A stretch of 64,000 bases of DNA from Buchnera aphidicola (Kaburagia rhusicola ensigallis) (GCA_039830025.1 CP140040.1:200001-264000); one strand, 5' to 3'. Numbered from the stretch's first letter, positions 37,930 to 48,018 are shown. The notes: generated from the letters alone by a model not told the origin. Numbers and translations are program-made.

Positions 37930-39414
37930 ATTTTTTTTCCAATAGTTTTTTAATTATTTCATAGTCAGAAAAATAGTAAGTCTTATTTTTTATTATTTGA
38001 TGTCTTTCATGACCTTTTCCTAATACAACTATGTAGTCATTGATGTTAGCATTCCTTATGGCAAATTTAATTGCTTGTTTTCGATCTAATATAATATGTA
38101 TATTTTTTTTGTTTTGAATTTTTTGTGTGATATCTTTTATAATTTCTTTTGGATTTTCATTTCTGGGATTGTCATTAGTTAGAATTATTTTATTAGCAAT
38201 CTCTTCAGAAATCTTTCCCATTAGGGATCTTTTGAATTTGTCTCTATTTCCTCCACATCCAAATACACACCATATATTGTAATGACATATTTCACGAACA
38301 GTTTGTAGTACATTTTTAAAGGCATCTTCATTGTGCGCATAATCAATTATAATATTTGGTTTATTTGGAACTTTAAGAAATTGCATCCTACCAGGAACAG
38401 CTGTTATATGCTCGCATACGTTTATCAGAGAAGACAATGAAAATCCTAAGTCTAATAATGCAACTAAAGCTAGTAGTAAATTAGTAACGTTAAAGTTTCC
38501 AATTAATTGGCTTTTTAATAATCCTTTTCCCCAACTAGATTTAAAGTAAATATAAGTATGATTTGTATCATATATTATATGATATGCATGTATCCATCGT
38601 TTGAATAATGAGTAATTAAAGTTTTTATTTATACTTACGACGATAGTTCTTTTTTTAGATAATCTTTTTGTCCATAGTTTTCCAATATTGTTGTCTATAT
38701 TAATTATGAATGTGTTGATATTATTTTTAGAAAAAAAAGTCCACTTTGCTTTAACATAGTTTTCTACAGTTTTATGATAGTCTAAGTGGTCTGATGTGAT
38801 ATTTGTCAAAATTGCTATAGAAAAATTTAAATCTGACACTCTATGTTGTGCGATTCCATGCGAAGATATTTCCATAGCAATTGTTTTTATGTTGTTTATC
38901 AACATTTTTTTTAAGAATTTTTGTATATTTATAGGAGAATCAGTTGTATTTTTAGACGGTTTTAGATCATTATAAGTTCCGTTTCCTAGACTTCCCATAA
39001 TTCCTATTCTTTGGTTTAGTAAGTAATTCCATTGAGCAATAATGTGAGTCACGGTACTTTTTCCGTTAGTTCCAGTGACTCCAATAAGTGTTAATTTTTC
39101 GTTCACTTCATAATATCTATTAGATATTTTGGACAAATTTTTAGACAATTTTAAAAAATGAATCACTGGAATGTTTTTATTTGTATATGTTATATGTCCG
39201 TGACGTTCTTTTTTTTTATTTCGCAAAGAATAGCTATCGCTCCATTATCAATAGCTTCTTGTATAAATTTTTTTCCATGACAAGTATTTCCTTGTAGTGC
39301 ACAGAATAAGTTTCCTGTAGTAATTTTTCGACTATCTGATGCTATTCCAGTTATATTATATGATTGTACTATCTTAGTCCAAGGTTGTAATAGGGTTTTT
39401 AGGTTCTTGCTCAT
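37874..39414 (-). CDS. murE: UDP-MurNAc-dipeptide--DAP ligase, frame broken at poly(A)
   Basis: Adds meso-diaminopimelate (DapD in this window belongs to its supply). Two frames share the gene: 39414-39190 encodes the N-domain (MSKNLKTLLQPW, SDSRKITTGNLFCAL), and 39226-37874 the rest (GVTGTNGKSTVT P-loop, SSHGIAQHR, DHLDYH, DNPRNENP DAP-binding motif, GKGHE). The join is an A9 tract at 39209-39217: with 10 A the reading is CEIKKKERHGHI, as in E. coli where the two parts are continuous. Length about 513 against 495 in E. coli. The excess is a C-terminal tail of roughly 25-30 residues that overlaps murF. Needs slippage, or is a recent pseudogene; the intact P-loop and ligand motifs argue for selection. 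Confidence 0.88.
37931..37938 (-). repeat. A8 tract before the murF start
   Basis: Eight A in the murE message just ahead of the murF ATG. With nine, murE would end at TGA overlapping the murF start (ATGA), the usual coupling in this cluster; with eight it runs 56 bases into murF. Confidence 0.55.
39209..39217 (-). repeat. Frame-shifting A9 tract in murE
   Basis: Nine T on the plus strand; the point at which murE homology changes frame. Ten A would make one continuous protein. Confidence 0.75.
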
Positions 39415-39441
39415 TTTCTAATCCAAAATATTGTGATTTAT

Positions 39442-41154
39442 TTAATATATAAATAAATTATCAGGTTTAATATTAATAATTTTTAATGCAAAGCTCATAA
39501 TTGTACTAAATACTGGAGCAGAAATAGTGCCTCCATAGTATTGTCCTGCTCGTGGATCATTAATCATTACAAGCAAGGAAAATTGCGGATTACTAATTGG
39601 AGCAAGTCCTACTGCATATGATACATATCTATTTACGTATTTTCCGTGCGAATCGACTTTTTTTGCAGTACCTGTTTTTACAGCAACTTTATAGCCTTTA
39701 ATTGCTGCTTTTACTCCTACACCTCCTGGTTGAGTTACTGATTCGAGCATGTTTAATACGATTTTTACTAAAGATTTGGAAAATATTTGCTTTTCGTTTT
39801 TTTTGTTATTAGTTTTAATAATAGATAATGGTTTGTATAATCCATACCTACCCATAATTGTATATACGTTAACTAATTGTAGTGGTGTAACCATCAATCC
39901 ATATCCAAAAGAAAATGTTACTTTGTCTAAGTTAGACCAATGTTTTTTTTTGGGATAAATTCCTTTTTTTTCTCCTATCAATCCTGACTTCGTCAATTTT
40001 CCTAAACCAAATCTGGAATAAATATCGATTAATTCAGATTTTGACATAGATAGTGCTATTTTAGATACACCTGTATTGCTTGATTTTTTTAAAATATCAG
40101 TAACTGATAATTGTTTATTATACGAAACATCTTTTATTATGTGTTTATCTATTACGAATGGTGTTGTATCAATAATAGATTTTGGTGTTATTATTTTTTT
40201 TTGTAGCGCTTTCATAATTACCATTGGTTTAACTGTTGATCCAGGTTCGAATACGTCAGTAACGGCTCTATTACGAATTAAATCCATAGGTATTTTTTTT
40301 AAATTATTGGGATTGTATGCAGGACTATTGACCATAGCTAGAATTTCTCCAGTTTTAATATTTGTCAAAATAGCCGTTCCAGATTGAGCTTTATGAAAAC
40401 TAACAGCATGACTTAGTTCGCGGTATATAATTGTTTGTAATCGTATGTCTATACTAAGATTTATATTGCGCGGCACATTTTTTTTAATTAATGAAACACT
40501 TTCGATAATATTTCCAAACTTATCGGTTCTAATTTTTCTTTTACCTGGCACTCCTTGAAGTATTTTGTTAAAACTTTTTTCTATTCCTTCGATTCCTATT
40601 CCATCTGTGTTAGTGAATCCAATTAATTGCGAAACTATTTTTCCAGAAGGGTAATATCGCTTGAAATCTTCAATAATATATACGCCTGGTAAGTTTAATT
40701 TTTTTATATATTCCCCAATTTCTGGACTAACTTTTCGTGCTAGATATGTAAAGCGATTGTTTTTAAAATGATTAATTTTATATATGATTTTTTCTAGAGG
40801 AGTGGATAGTACTTTTGATAACGCTTTCCACTGCGCATTTATAACTATTTTTTTTTTAAAAAAAATACTTTTGGATCAATACAAATGTTATTTGTAGGTA
40901 TACTTAGAGCTAATATATTTCCCGATCTATCTTTAATAGTTCCTCTTGAATTTATTTCTACTTGTATTCTTGACGATCTTAAATCGCTTTCTTTAATTAA
41001 TTGTTTAGTTTTAAATAGTTGCAATATAGTTATTTTAAGTAAAATTATAACGATAGAAATAGTAATTATGCTAAGCAGTATAATAAGTCTATGATTGAAA
41101 CAACAATTTTTTTTTTAGATAACTAAATGGAATGTTGTTAAAAAAATATTTCAT
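39442..41154 (-). CDS. ftsI: Penicillin-binding protein 3 (FtsI), two frame breaks at poly(A)
   Basis: Division-specific transpeptidase. The open C-terminal part (frame of 40551) carries Ser306 in FEPGSTVKP, SSNTG and KTGTAKKV; by homology the same frame extends back to about 40848 (NAQWKALSKVL, YLARKVSPE, KRYYPSGK). Further upstream the homology is in another frame, 41115-40858: the membrane anchor (HRLIILLSIITISIV), SDLRSSRIQVEINSRGTI and DRSGN. That frame has no ATG; the start (ATG 41154, or 41166) lies in the first frame again. The switches fall at A10 tracts 41107-41116 (needs one A fewer) and 40848-40857 (needs one more), so the net frame is conserved and the product would be 570 residues (E. 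coli 588). Both breaks must be bridged. Confidence 0.85.
40848..40857 (-). repeat. Frame-shifting A10 tract in ftsI (distal)
   Basis: Ten T on the plus strand, preceded in the message by T8. DPKVFF upstream and NAQWKAL downstream match FtsI in different frames; eleven A would join them. Confidence 0.7.
41107..41116 (-). repeat. Frame-shifting A10 tract in ftsI (proximal)
   Basis: Ten T on the plus strand, 38 bases after the ATG at 41154. Nine A would connect MKYFFNNIPFSYLKK with the membrane anchor NCCFNHRLIILL. Confidence 0.65.
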
Positions 41155-41184
41155 GAATTTGTACATTTCCTATTGTTTCAGTAA

Positions 41185-41499
41185 TTATTGTGAAAAAATA
41201 TTTTCTTCTAATGGGTTAATATAGATCATATTTAATTTTTCTATAGCATTTTTTTCGATTTTTCTATGGGAGGATAACAAGTTTCTTTCTAAAATTAAAT
41301 TATTCCACTCTATTTCTGCTTTCTTTTGAATAATATTTAATCGTTCTCCTTGTGCAATTAGTAATCTTGTTTTATGAACTGTAGTAATAATTAATATTGA
41401 AAAAACTGTAATGATTATAAGTAAAATTAATACTTGTTTGTGTATGTTTATAACATCATTAAAAATTATTTTAGGTAAATTATAAATATCGTCATTCAT
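41185..41499 (-). CDS. ftsL: Cell division protein FtsL
   Basis: 104 residues (E. coli 121). Small bitopic protein that forms the FtsQ-FtsL-FtsB complex. Short cytoplasmic part, membrane segment about residues 22-41, then a periplasmic coiled coil; IAQGERLNIIQKKAEIEWNNLILERNLLSSHRKIEKNAIEKLNM lines up with E. coli. Its ATG follows the rsmH stop directly (TAGATG). Identification rests on position plus this clear similarity; ftsB is not in the window. Confidence 0.9.
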   Translation of the reverse strand: MNDDIYNLPKIIFNDVINIHKQVLILLIIITVFSILIITTVHKTRLLIAQGERLNIIQKKAEIEWNNLILERNLLSSHRKIEKNAIEKLNMIYINPLEENIFSQ

Positions 41500-42432
41500 C
41501 TATGTTTTTTCCGAGGTTCTTAAAATTGCGCTACGTGATTTCAGATTTTTTTTAATTTCGTTTTTAGTTGGTATAATTTTATTAATAATTTTTAATTTTG
41601 TTTTTTTTAGGTTCTTTAATTGTATTTCATTAATAGCAATTCCCATAGGAATCAAAGGTGTATTGCTGTTTTTTATAAAAAATTTTTTAACTATACGATC
41701 TTCTAATGAATGAAAACTAATTATTACGAGTCGACCTCCAGAATTTAATAGTGTTAACGCATATTTTAGGACTTTCTTAAGTTCCATTAATTCTTGGTTA
41801 ATATGTATTCTGATAGCTTGAAAAGTTCTCGTAGCAGGGTGTTTATTCCTTCTTGGAACAATATTTTTTATGAGATCAGCTAATTCCAAAGTTTTAACAA
41901 TTGGTTTAATTTTTCTTTGTCTTACAATTTGATTGGCTATTCTTTTTGCAAAACGTTCTTCTCCAAATTCATATAGTACGTTTGTAATCGATTTAATATT
42001 GGCTCTCATTAACCATTGCGATGCTGTTATTCCTATCTTTGGATTCATACGCATGTCCAGTGGTCCGTTTAATAAAAAAGAAAATCCTCGATTGGAATTA
42101 CTAATTTGTATAGATGATACTCCTAAATCTAATAGTATTCCATCGACTTTTTTTGTTATATTTGTTTCTTGGAAATATTGTAAAGCGTTAGAGAAATTAT
42201 CTGAAATAAAATAGAATCTATGATCTTGAATTTTAGATGCTATATTGATGGAAAATGGATCTTTATCAATAGCATATAATTTTCCATTTTGGTTTAAATT
42301 TTTTAATATTTCTTTTGAATGACCTCCGCATCCAAATGTACAGTCAATATAAATTCCATTTTGTTTAATGTTTAACGATGTAATAGCTTCTTCTTTTAGA
42401 ACAGGAATATGAGTTAAATGTATATTGTTCAT
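41500..42432 (-). CDS. rsmH: 16S rRNA m4C1402 methyltransferase
   Basis: 310 residues (E. coli 313). Methylates N4 of C1402 in the ribosomal P-site. HIPVLKEEAI start, SAM-binding YIDCTFGCGGHSKEIL near residue 28, GILLDLGVSSIQI, NRGFSFLLNGPLDMRM, TRTFQAIRIHINQEL and ISFHSLEDRIVKKFF all match. First gene of the dcw cluster here; mraZ, normally in front, is missing. Followed without a gap by ftsL. Confidence 0.96.
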   Translation of the reverse strand: MNNIHLTHIPVLKEEAITSLNIKQNGIYIDCTFGCGGHSKEILKNLNQNGKLYAIDKDPFSINIASKIQDHRFYFISDNFSNALQYFQETNITKKVDGILLDLGVSSIQISNSNRGFSFLLNGPLDMRMNPKIGITASQWLMRANIKSITNVLYEFGEERFAKRIANQIVRQRKIKPIVKTLELADLIKNIVPRRNKHPATRTFQAIRIHINQELMELKKVLKYALTLLNSGGRLVIISFHSLEDRIVKKFFIKNSNTPLIPMGIAINEIQLKNLKKTKLKIINKIIPTKNEIKKNLKSRSAILRTSEKT

Positions 42433-42595
42433 AGTTATAGTTCAGCACTTCAATATTCTAATGATGTAATTTTTATAGTTTTTGTTCTTATTGATATATA
42501 TGTTTAGAAAAATTAGTACAATAAGAAAGATATTTTAAAAAAATGATTTTTATAACGTTATTTTTTAAATTATCTTCAAACGTAAATTATAAGCG

Positions 42596-43075
42596 TTAGT
42601 TTCTAGAGATGCTTATGATTCCTGAACGAGAAATTTCAATAATTTCCGATATATCTCGTATGACTGCTAAGTATGAGTCTAATTTATTACTAGTTCCTGA
42701 TAATTGTACAGTATAATGTAAAGATGTAACGTTTACGATTTTTCCTTGAAAAATATCTGTAATGTGTTTTAGTTCTTTTCGAATCATACTAGTTGTACTT
42801 TTAATTTTCACTAATATAATTTCTCGTTCTAAATAATTTTCGTATTCTATTTCAGTAACTCTTAAAACATCAATTAATTTGTGTAGTTGTTTTTCGATTT
42901 GTTCGATTATTTTTTCGTCTCCCATTGTTTGTATTGTCATTTTTGATAAAGACGGATCTTCTGTTGGTGCTACAGTAATACTGTCTATGTTGTATCCTCG
43001 TTGCGAAAACAAACCTACTACTCTTGATAACGCTCCAGATTCGTTTTCTAATAAAATAGATATAATTCTTTTCAT
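42596..43075 (-). CDS. ilvH: Acetolactate synthase III small subunit
   Basis: 159 residues (E. coli 163). Regulatory subunit of AHAS III, carrying valine sensitivity. The N-terminal ACT domain reads [31 protein letters not shown], with [15 protein letters not shown] after it, and the second half is the C-terminal regulatory domain. Five bases after ilvI, so co-translated. In E. coli ilvIH precedes cra-mraZ-rsmH; here 163 bases lead straight to rsmH, so the neighbourhood is kept with cra and mraZ deleted. Confidence 0.95.
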   Translation of the reverse strand: MKRIISILLENESGALSRVVGLFSQRGYNIDSITVAPTEDPSLSKMTIQTMGDEKIIEQIEKQLHKLIDVLRVTEIEYENYLEREIILVKIKSTTSMIRKELKHITDIFQGKIVNVTSLHYTVQLSGTSNKLDSYLAVIRDISEIIEISRSGIISISRN

Positions 43076-43080
43076 AAGAT

Positions 43081-44802
43081 TTATTTTTCTTTTTTCCTTA
43101 ATAGCATATTGTTCATCCCGCCATCTCGAATTTGCATGGGATATACATGTTCTGAAGCATCAATAGTAATATCAACAAAAACTAAATGTCCTTTACTTAG
43201 TTCTTCTAGAGATAATTTTAATTTTTGTTCTAGATCTTTAGGGTGTTGGATGGAAATTCCTATATGACCATAGGACTCAGCTAATTTTATAAAATTTGGA
43301 AGTGATTTCATATAAGAATGAGAATGTCGACCTGAATAAATTATATCTTGCCATTGTCTTACCATCCCTAAAGATTTGTTGTTTAAATTTAATATTAATA
43401 CTGGCAATTCATATTGCATAGCTGTGGATAGTTCTTGAATGTTCATTTGGATACTTCCATCTCCAGTGATACAAATAACAATTTCTTTTGGAAATGCTAG
43501 TTTAACACCTAGTGCTGCTGGTAATCCAAATCCCATAGTTCCTAAACCACCTGAATTAATCCATCTTCTCGGTTTAAAAAAAGGATAATATAATGCTGCA
43601 AACATTTGATGTTGTCCAACGTCTGATGTAATGTAAGCTTGTCCTTGAGTAAGTTTCCAGATCGTTTGAATCACATTTTGTGGTTTTATGTTATTATTGT
43701 CTGTATCAAAGTGCAAACTATTTATATCTTTCCAACTATGAATTTTTATCCACCATTTTTTTAAACAGCAAAATTCTTGTATAAGCATGTTATTTTTTAT
43801 GAATTGTAACATTTGTTTCAAGATATTTTTTGCGTTTCCTACAATTGGAACATGTGTAGTAATAGTTTTTGATATAGAAGTAGGATCAATATCGATATGT
43901 ATAATTGTTGCATTAGGACAATACTTGTTTACATTATTAGTAGTTCTATCATCAAATCTTACTCCAATCGCTAAAATTACATCTGAATGATGCATAGCCA
44001 TATTAGCTTCGTAGGTACCATGCATACCCAACATATGTAGATTTTGGGGATGGTTTCCAGGAAATGCACCTAAAGCCATTAAAGAAGTGGTAACTGGAAT
44101 ATTAAGTGTTTCTACAAATTTTTTTAGTTCTACATGACTATTAGAACTAACAACTCCACCTCCTATATAGATTACGGGTCGTTTTGCTGTTTTTAAAATA
44201 TCGATAGCTTTTTTTATTTGACCTGGATGTCCTTTAATGATGGGATTGTAGGATCTTATATTCACTTCTTTAGGCCATATATATGGTTTTTTATTATTTG
44301 AATTGAGAATGTCTTTTGGAAGATCGATAACTATTGGACCTGGTCGGCCACTAGACGCTAACCAAAACGCTTTTTTGAAAGTAATGGGAATATCTTCTGT
44401 TTTTTTTACTAAAAAACTATGTTTTACTATTGGTCTCGAAATTCCTATCATGTCGCATTCTTGAAATGCATCATATCCTATTAAAGAAGATGCTACTTGT
44501 CCTGATATTACTACTATAGGAATGGAATCCATATATGCTGTAGCAATACCTGTTATAGCGTTAGTTGCCCCAGGTCCAGAAGTTACTAAAACGACTCCTA
44601 CCTTTCCAGTAGCTCGCGCATACCCATCAGCCATATGTGTTGCTCCTTGTTCGTGGCGAACTAAAATATGTTGAATTTTTTTAGTGGATTTTAGAGAATC
44701 GTATATATCTAATACTGCTCCTCCTGGGTATCCGAAAATATGTTGAATACCTTGGTCAATCAGTGATTGAATAACCATTTCAGATCCTGATAGAATTTCC
44801 AT
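43081..44802 (-). CDS. ilvI: Acetolactate synthase III large subunit
   Basis: 573 residues (E. coli 574). Thiamine-diphosphate enzyme for the first common step of valine, leucine and isoleucine synthesis. The TPP-activating Glu lies in [21 protein letters not shown] region [28 protein letters not shown]; Mg/TPP motif [30 protein letters not shown]. The start follows GGAGAAAAAATGG. Branched-chain amino acids are essential for the insect, so this and the thr operon are the nutritional genes of the window. No Lrp site or attenuator leader recognised in the 156 bases upstream. Confidence 0.96.
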   Translation of the reverse strand: MEILSGSEMVIQSLIDQGIQHIFGYPGGAVLDIYDSLKSTKKIQHILVRHEQGATHMADGYARATGKVGVVLVTSGPGATNAITGIATAYMDSIPIVVISGQVASSLIGYDAFQECDMIGISRPIVKHSFLVKKTEDIPITFKKAFWLASSGRPGPIVIDLPKDILNSNNKKPYIWPKEVNIRSYNPIIKGHPGQIKKAIDILKTAKRPVIYIGGGVVSSNSHVELKKFVETLNIPVTTSLMALGAFPGNHPQNLHMLGMHGTYEANMAMHHSDVILAIGVRFDDRTTNNVNKYCPNATIIHIDIDPTSISKTITTHVPIVGNAKNILKQMLQFIKNNMLIQEFCCLKKWWIKIHSWKDINSLHFDTDNNNIKPQNVIQTIWKLTQGQAYITSDVGQHQMFAALYYPFFKPRRWINSGGLGTMGFGLPAALGVKLAFPKEIVICITGDGSIQMNIQELSTAMQYELPVLILNLNNKSLGMVRQWQDIIYSGRHSHSYMKSLPNFIKLAESYGHIGISIQHPKDLEQKLKLSLEELSKGHLVFVDITIDASEHVYPMQIRDGGMNNMLLRKKEK

Positions 44803-44958
44803 TTTTTCTCCAATTTTGTTTTTAAATATAAATCGATATATATTAGCTTTAATATTAAAATTTTTTTCGTTTATTATCTATTATTGTTATTAGTTTTAAT
44901 TTTTAATGTTGTTAAATTGTATAGCATAAGATATTGTTATTCAAAAAAATAAATGTGT

Positions 44959-46035
44959 TTAGAAATCTTTTTTTAAAAAAAAATGAAATTGAGGCGAAAT
45001 CCATGTAAATAATTTAGATCTATGTTCTTTTATTAAACATACTGCTAATTTTTCTTTAATAGCTAACTGTTTAGCTTTTTCAAATCCTAATATCATTAAT
45101 CCTGTATCCCATGCATCTGATTCTAATGCTGATTTTGTGATTACACTTACTGAAACTAAATCAGTTTTAGTGGGATATCCTGTAGTAGGATCAAGTAAAT
45201 GTACAATTTTTTTTCCTTTTAGATAATAATAATTTCTATAAGTACCAGATGTACTGATGGCATGATTATATAATTTTACAATCATATGAATGTTAATTTT
45301 TTCGTCGGTTGGTTTTTGTATAGCTATTATTTTAGGATTAGAAAAATTGTTTTTACTATGAGTAGTAATTGCTCCTCCAACAGAAATAACAAAATCTTTT
45401 ATTCCTTTCGTTATGAGTAGTTCTCTTAAATGATCAGCAATGAAGCCTTCTCCTAGTGTAGAAAAATCTAATGTTATTTTTTTTATGTTTTTTTTTAAGT
45501 AATATTTTTTATTTTTTTTAATAAGTTGTATATTTTTCAATCCTGTCGATAATAATGCGTTTTTAATTGTTTTTGATTTAGGAATGTTTTTTGGAGGTTT
45601 TTTTGGTCCGAAACCCCATATATTTACTAATTTTCCTATAGTAACATCTAAAGCGTAAGATGTTTTTTTTCCTACTAATAATGCTGTTAACATGATTTTT
45701 GCAAAGTTTTTGCTAATGCGTTGAGGTTTAGTGCCGTGATAATTGTTAAATTTTAAAATTTTAGAATTTTTTTCCCAAAAAGATAATTCTTTGTTATCAT
45801 AATATACTTGTTGATTAATTTCTTTTATTAATTTTTTTTCATTTGAATATGTGTTGATAAGGTTTATTTGCCATGTTGTTCCCATAGTTTTTCCAGACAA
45901 ATAAATTGTTTTTGTTTTTTCTTTTTTATATGAATTTATGTATAGAAATATAAGCAAAAAAAAAATGTTTTTAAAATATATTTTTACAATTTTTCTAAAC
46001 ATTTTAAAAAAGTTATATTGATATGGAATATTCAT
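44959..46035 (-). CDS. apbE: FAD:protein FMN transferase (ApbE-like)
   Basis: 358 residues (E. coli 351). ApbE attaches FMN covalently to a threonine of Rnf/Nqr subunits in the periplasm. SGKTMGTTWQI, ALDVTIGKLVNIWGFGP, LDFSTLGEGFIADHLR, FVISVGGAI, AIQKPTDEK, STSGTYRNYYYLKGKKIVHLLDPTTGYPT and ALESDAWDTGLMILG match the whole family. The N-terminus has a membrane segment (about 18-34), but the lipobox cysteine of the E. coli lipoprotein is missing (YINSYKK), so it is probably membrane-anchored rather than lipidated (inference). A second start at 46002 is possible. Its substrates (rnf genes) are not in this window. Confidence 0.92.
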   Translation of the reverse strand: MNIPYQYNFFKMFRKIVKIYFKNIFFLLIFLYINSYKKEKTKTIYLSGKTMGTTWQINLINTYSNEKKLIKEINQQVYYDNKELSFWEKNSKILKFNNYHGTKPQRISKNFAKIMLTALLVGKKTSYALDVTIGKLVNIWGFGPKKPPKNIPKSKTIKNALLSTGLKNIQLIKKNKKYYLKKNIKKITLDFSTLGEGFIADHLRELLITKGIKDFVISVGGAITTHSKNNFSNPKIIAIQKPTDEKINIHMIVKLYNHAISTSGTYRNYYYLKGKKIVHLLDPTTGYPTKTDLVSVSVITKSALESDAWDTGLMILGFEKAKQLAIKEKLAVCLIKEHRSKLFTWISPQFHFFLKKDF

Positions 46036-46479
46036 ATATTTTAGAGGCGAATATAATAAAGTTATTTAATTGAAATTATGTAATCGTTGATTACAACAGT
46101 TATTGTATATTATGCGAGTTTTAATGAAAATTGTTAAAAATATTGGTGATATATAAATTTATTTTTTTATACATATTTTTTATGCAAAAGTATTATAATG
46201 CATATCATATTACTATATCAAATTAAAATAAAAAAATGTAACTGTGTATTCGAATGTTTATATTAATATTATATAAATTTTATATTTAGATTAACATTTT
46301 ATGTATGTTAAAATCTTTATAGAAAGAAAAACATCGTTGAGTTATATAAAGTATACTTCTAAATTTATAGAGTTCATTGATTTTTCTGTTAACATAATTT
46401 ATTCCATACAATTAAGTAAAATATAATAATTTAGCTTTAATTTTATAATACCTAGTATTAATTAAATTATGAGAAAAAA
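46036..46479. other. Divergent intergenic region apbE/degP
   Basis: 444 AT-rich bases with promoters expected for both neighbours. One moderate sigma-70-like pair faces degP: TTGAGT at 46337-46342 and TAAATT at 46360-46365 with a 17-base spacer, each matching 4 of 6 consensus bases, which is weak in this composition. No clear heat-shock (sigma-32) or sigma-E promoter was found. No RNA gene or repeat seen. Confidence 0.4.
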
Positions 46480-47922
46480 ATGAAAATTAAAGAGTTAGTA
46501 TTACGCATAGTATCTATATTTACAATTTTAGTTCTAAACTTAGGTTTATCATGGAATACCCCATCATCTTTTCATGCTATTCCGCGTTTAGAATTTATGA
46601 ATACCAGTTTAGCACCGATGATAGAACGAGTGATGCCTTCTGTTGTAAGCATAAACGTTGAAGGTAGTACTGCTATTCATAGTTCTTATGCTCCTCCTCA
46701 TCGATTTAAATCTTTTTTTGGAAATATGTTTCCGTTTTGCCAAACAGAGTCTTTATTGAAGGATTCTCCGTTGTGCCAAGATGATTTTAATGATGATTCC
46801 AATCAAGATAAATTTCGTGCATTAGGATCTGGAGTAATTATTAATTCTAGCAAAGGATATGTGGTTACTAACAATCATGTTGTTGATCATGCTAATAAAA
46901 TTCAAGTTCAATTGAGTAATGGTAGTCAGTATAATGCTAAAGTGATTGGTAGAGACGCGCGTTTCGATATTGCTTTAATTCAATTAGATGAAATCAAGAA
47001 TTTAAAAGAAATACAGATGTCTGACTCGAATTTATTAAAAGTAGGGGATTATGTTGTTGCTATTGGAAATCCTTATGGATTAGGTGAAACTGTCACGTCA
47101 GGAATTATTTCGGCTTTGAATCGTAGTGGATTAAATATTGAACATTATGAAAATTTTATTCAAACTGACGCAGCTATTAATAGAGGTAATTCTGGAGGAG
47201 CATTAATTAATTTACAAGGAGAATTAATTGGAATTAATACGGCTATTTTAGCTCCAGATGGTGGAAACATAGGTATAGGATTTGCAATTCCAACTAATAT
47301 AGTTAAAAGTTTGACTAATCAGATGATAGCTTATGGTCAAGTTCATCGTAATGAATTAGGAATTATGGGTATTGAACTTAATTCTGATTTAGCGAAAGTA
47401 ATGAAATTAAATGTGCATAGAGGAGCTTTTGTTAGTCGAGTTTTGCTAAAATCATCAGCTGATATTGCAGGAATAAAACCTGGAGACGTGATTGTTTCTT
47501 TAAACAAAAAACCTGTTTTTAGTTTTTTAGCATTACGAGCTGAAGTAGCTTCTTTACCAGCGAATACAAAAATGGAATTAGGTTTATTAAGAAGCGGAAG
47601 TTTGCAGTCCGTCATAGTGGAATTAAAACCGTATGTAACAAATAAAGTTTATTCTTCAGATTTATGTCCTGATATAGCAGGAGCTGAATTAAGTGATTTT
47701 TATTTAAATGGACAAAAAAAGGGAATTTATGTTGAATATGTTGAAAAAAACACAGCAGCTTTTCGCATAGGCTTAAGAAAAAATGACATTATTATTGATA
47801 TTAATAAGAATTCTATATCATCTTTAGAAGATTTTAGACAATTACTCCGCATGAAACCAGAAGCATTAGTTTTTCATGTTAAGCGTGGTAATGAGATGAT
47901 ATATTTAGTTATGAAAGACTAA
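46480..47922 (+). CDS. degP: Periplasmic serine protease DegP (HtrA)
   Basis: 480 residues (E. coli 474). Envelope protease-chaperone. An N-terminal hydrophobic signal segment spans about 6-24, but it lacks the AxA site of E. coli, so cleavage is uncertain. The catalytic triad is His133 (VVTNNHVVDH), Asp163 (RFDIALIQ) and Ser238 (NRGNSGGALIN). Two PDZ domains follow, roughly 275-370 and 385-480. A cysteine-containing loop (residues about 87-99, two Cys) equivalent to the LA loop is kept. DegQ/DegS are shorter relatives; the length and long loop favour DegP. A strong terminator follows. Confidence 0.93.
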   Translation: MKIKELVLRIVSIFTILVLNLGLSWNTPSSFHAIPRLEFMNTSLAPMIERVMPSVVSINVEGSTAIHSSYAPPHRFKSFFGNMFPFCQTESLLKDSPLCQDDFNDDSNQDKFRALGSGVIINSSKGYVVTNNHVVDHANKIQVQLSNGSQYNAKVIGRDARFDIALIQLDEIKNLKEIQMSDSNLLKVGDYVVAIGNPYGLGETVTSGIISALNRSGLNIEHYENFIQTDAAINRGNSGGALINLQGELIGINTAILAPDGGNIGIGFAIPTNIVKSLTNQMIAYGQVHRNELGIMGIELNSDLAKVMKLNVHRGAFVSRVLLKSSADIAGIKPGDVIVSLNKKPVFSFLALRAEVASLPANTKMELGLLRSGSLQSVIVELKPYVTNKVYSSDLCPDIAGAELSDFYLNGQKKGIYVEYVEKNTAAFRIGLRKNDIIIDINKNSISSLEDFRQLLRMKPEALVFHVKRGNEMIYLVMKD

Positions 47923-47930
47923 ATTAGTAC

Positions 47931-47982
47931 AACCTACCTAGAGAAATAATAAAAATATTATATTTTTTTAGGTAGGTTTTTT
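47931..47982 (+). terminator. Intrinsic terminator after degP
   Basis: Perfect 10-bp stem AACCTACCTA (47931-47940) and TAGGTAGGTT (47969-47978) with an AT-rich 28-base loop, running straight into a U-run (TTTTTT). It starts 8 bases after the degP stop. The best terminator in the window. Confidence 0.85.
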
Positions 47983-48018
47983 ATTTAAACAATTGTTGGA
48001 GTTTTTAAGAAATGAATT

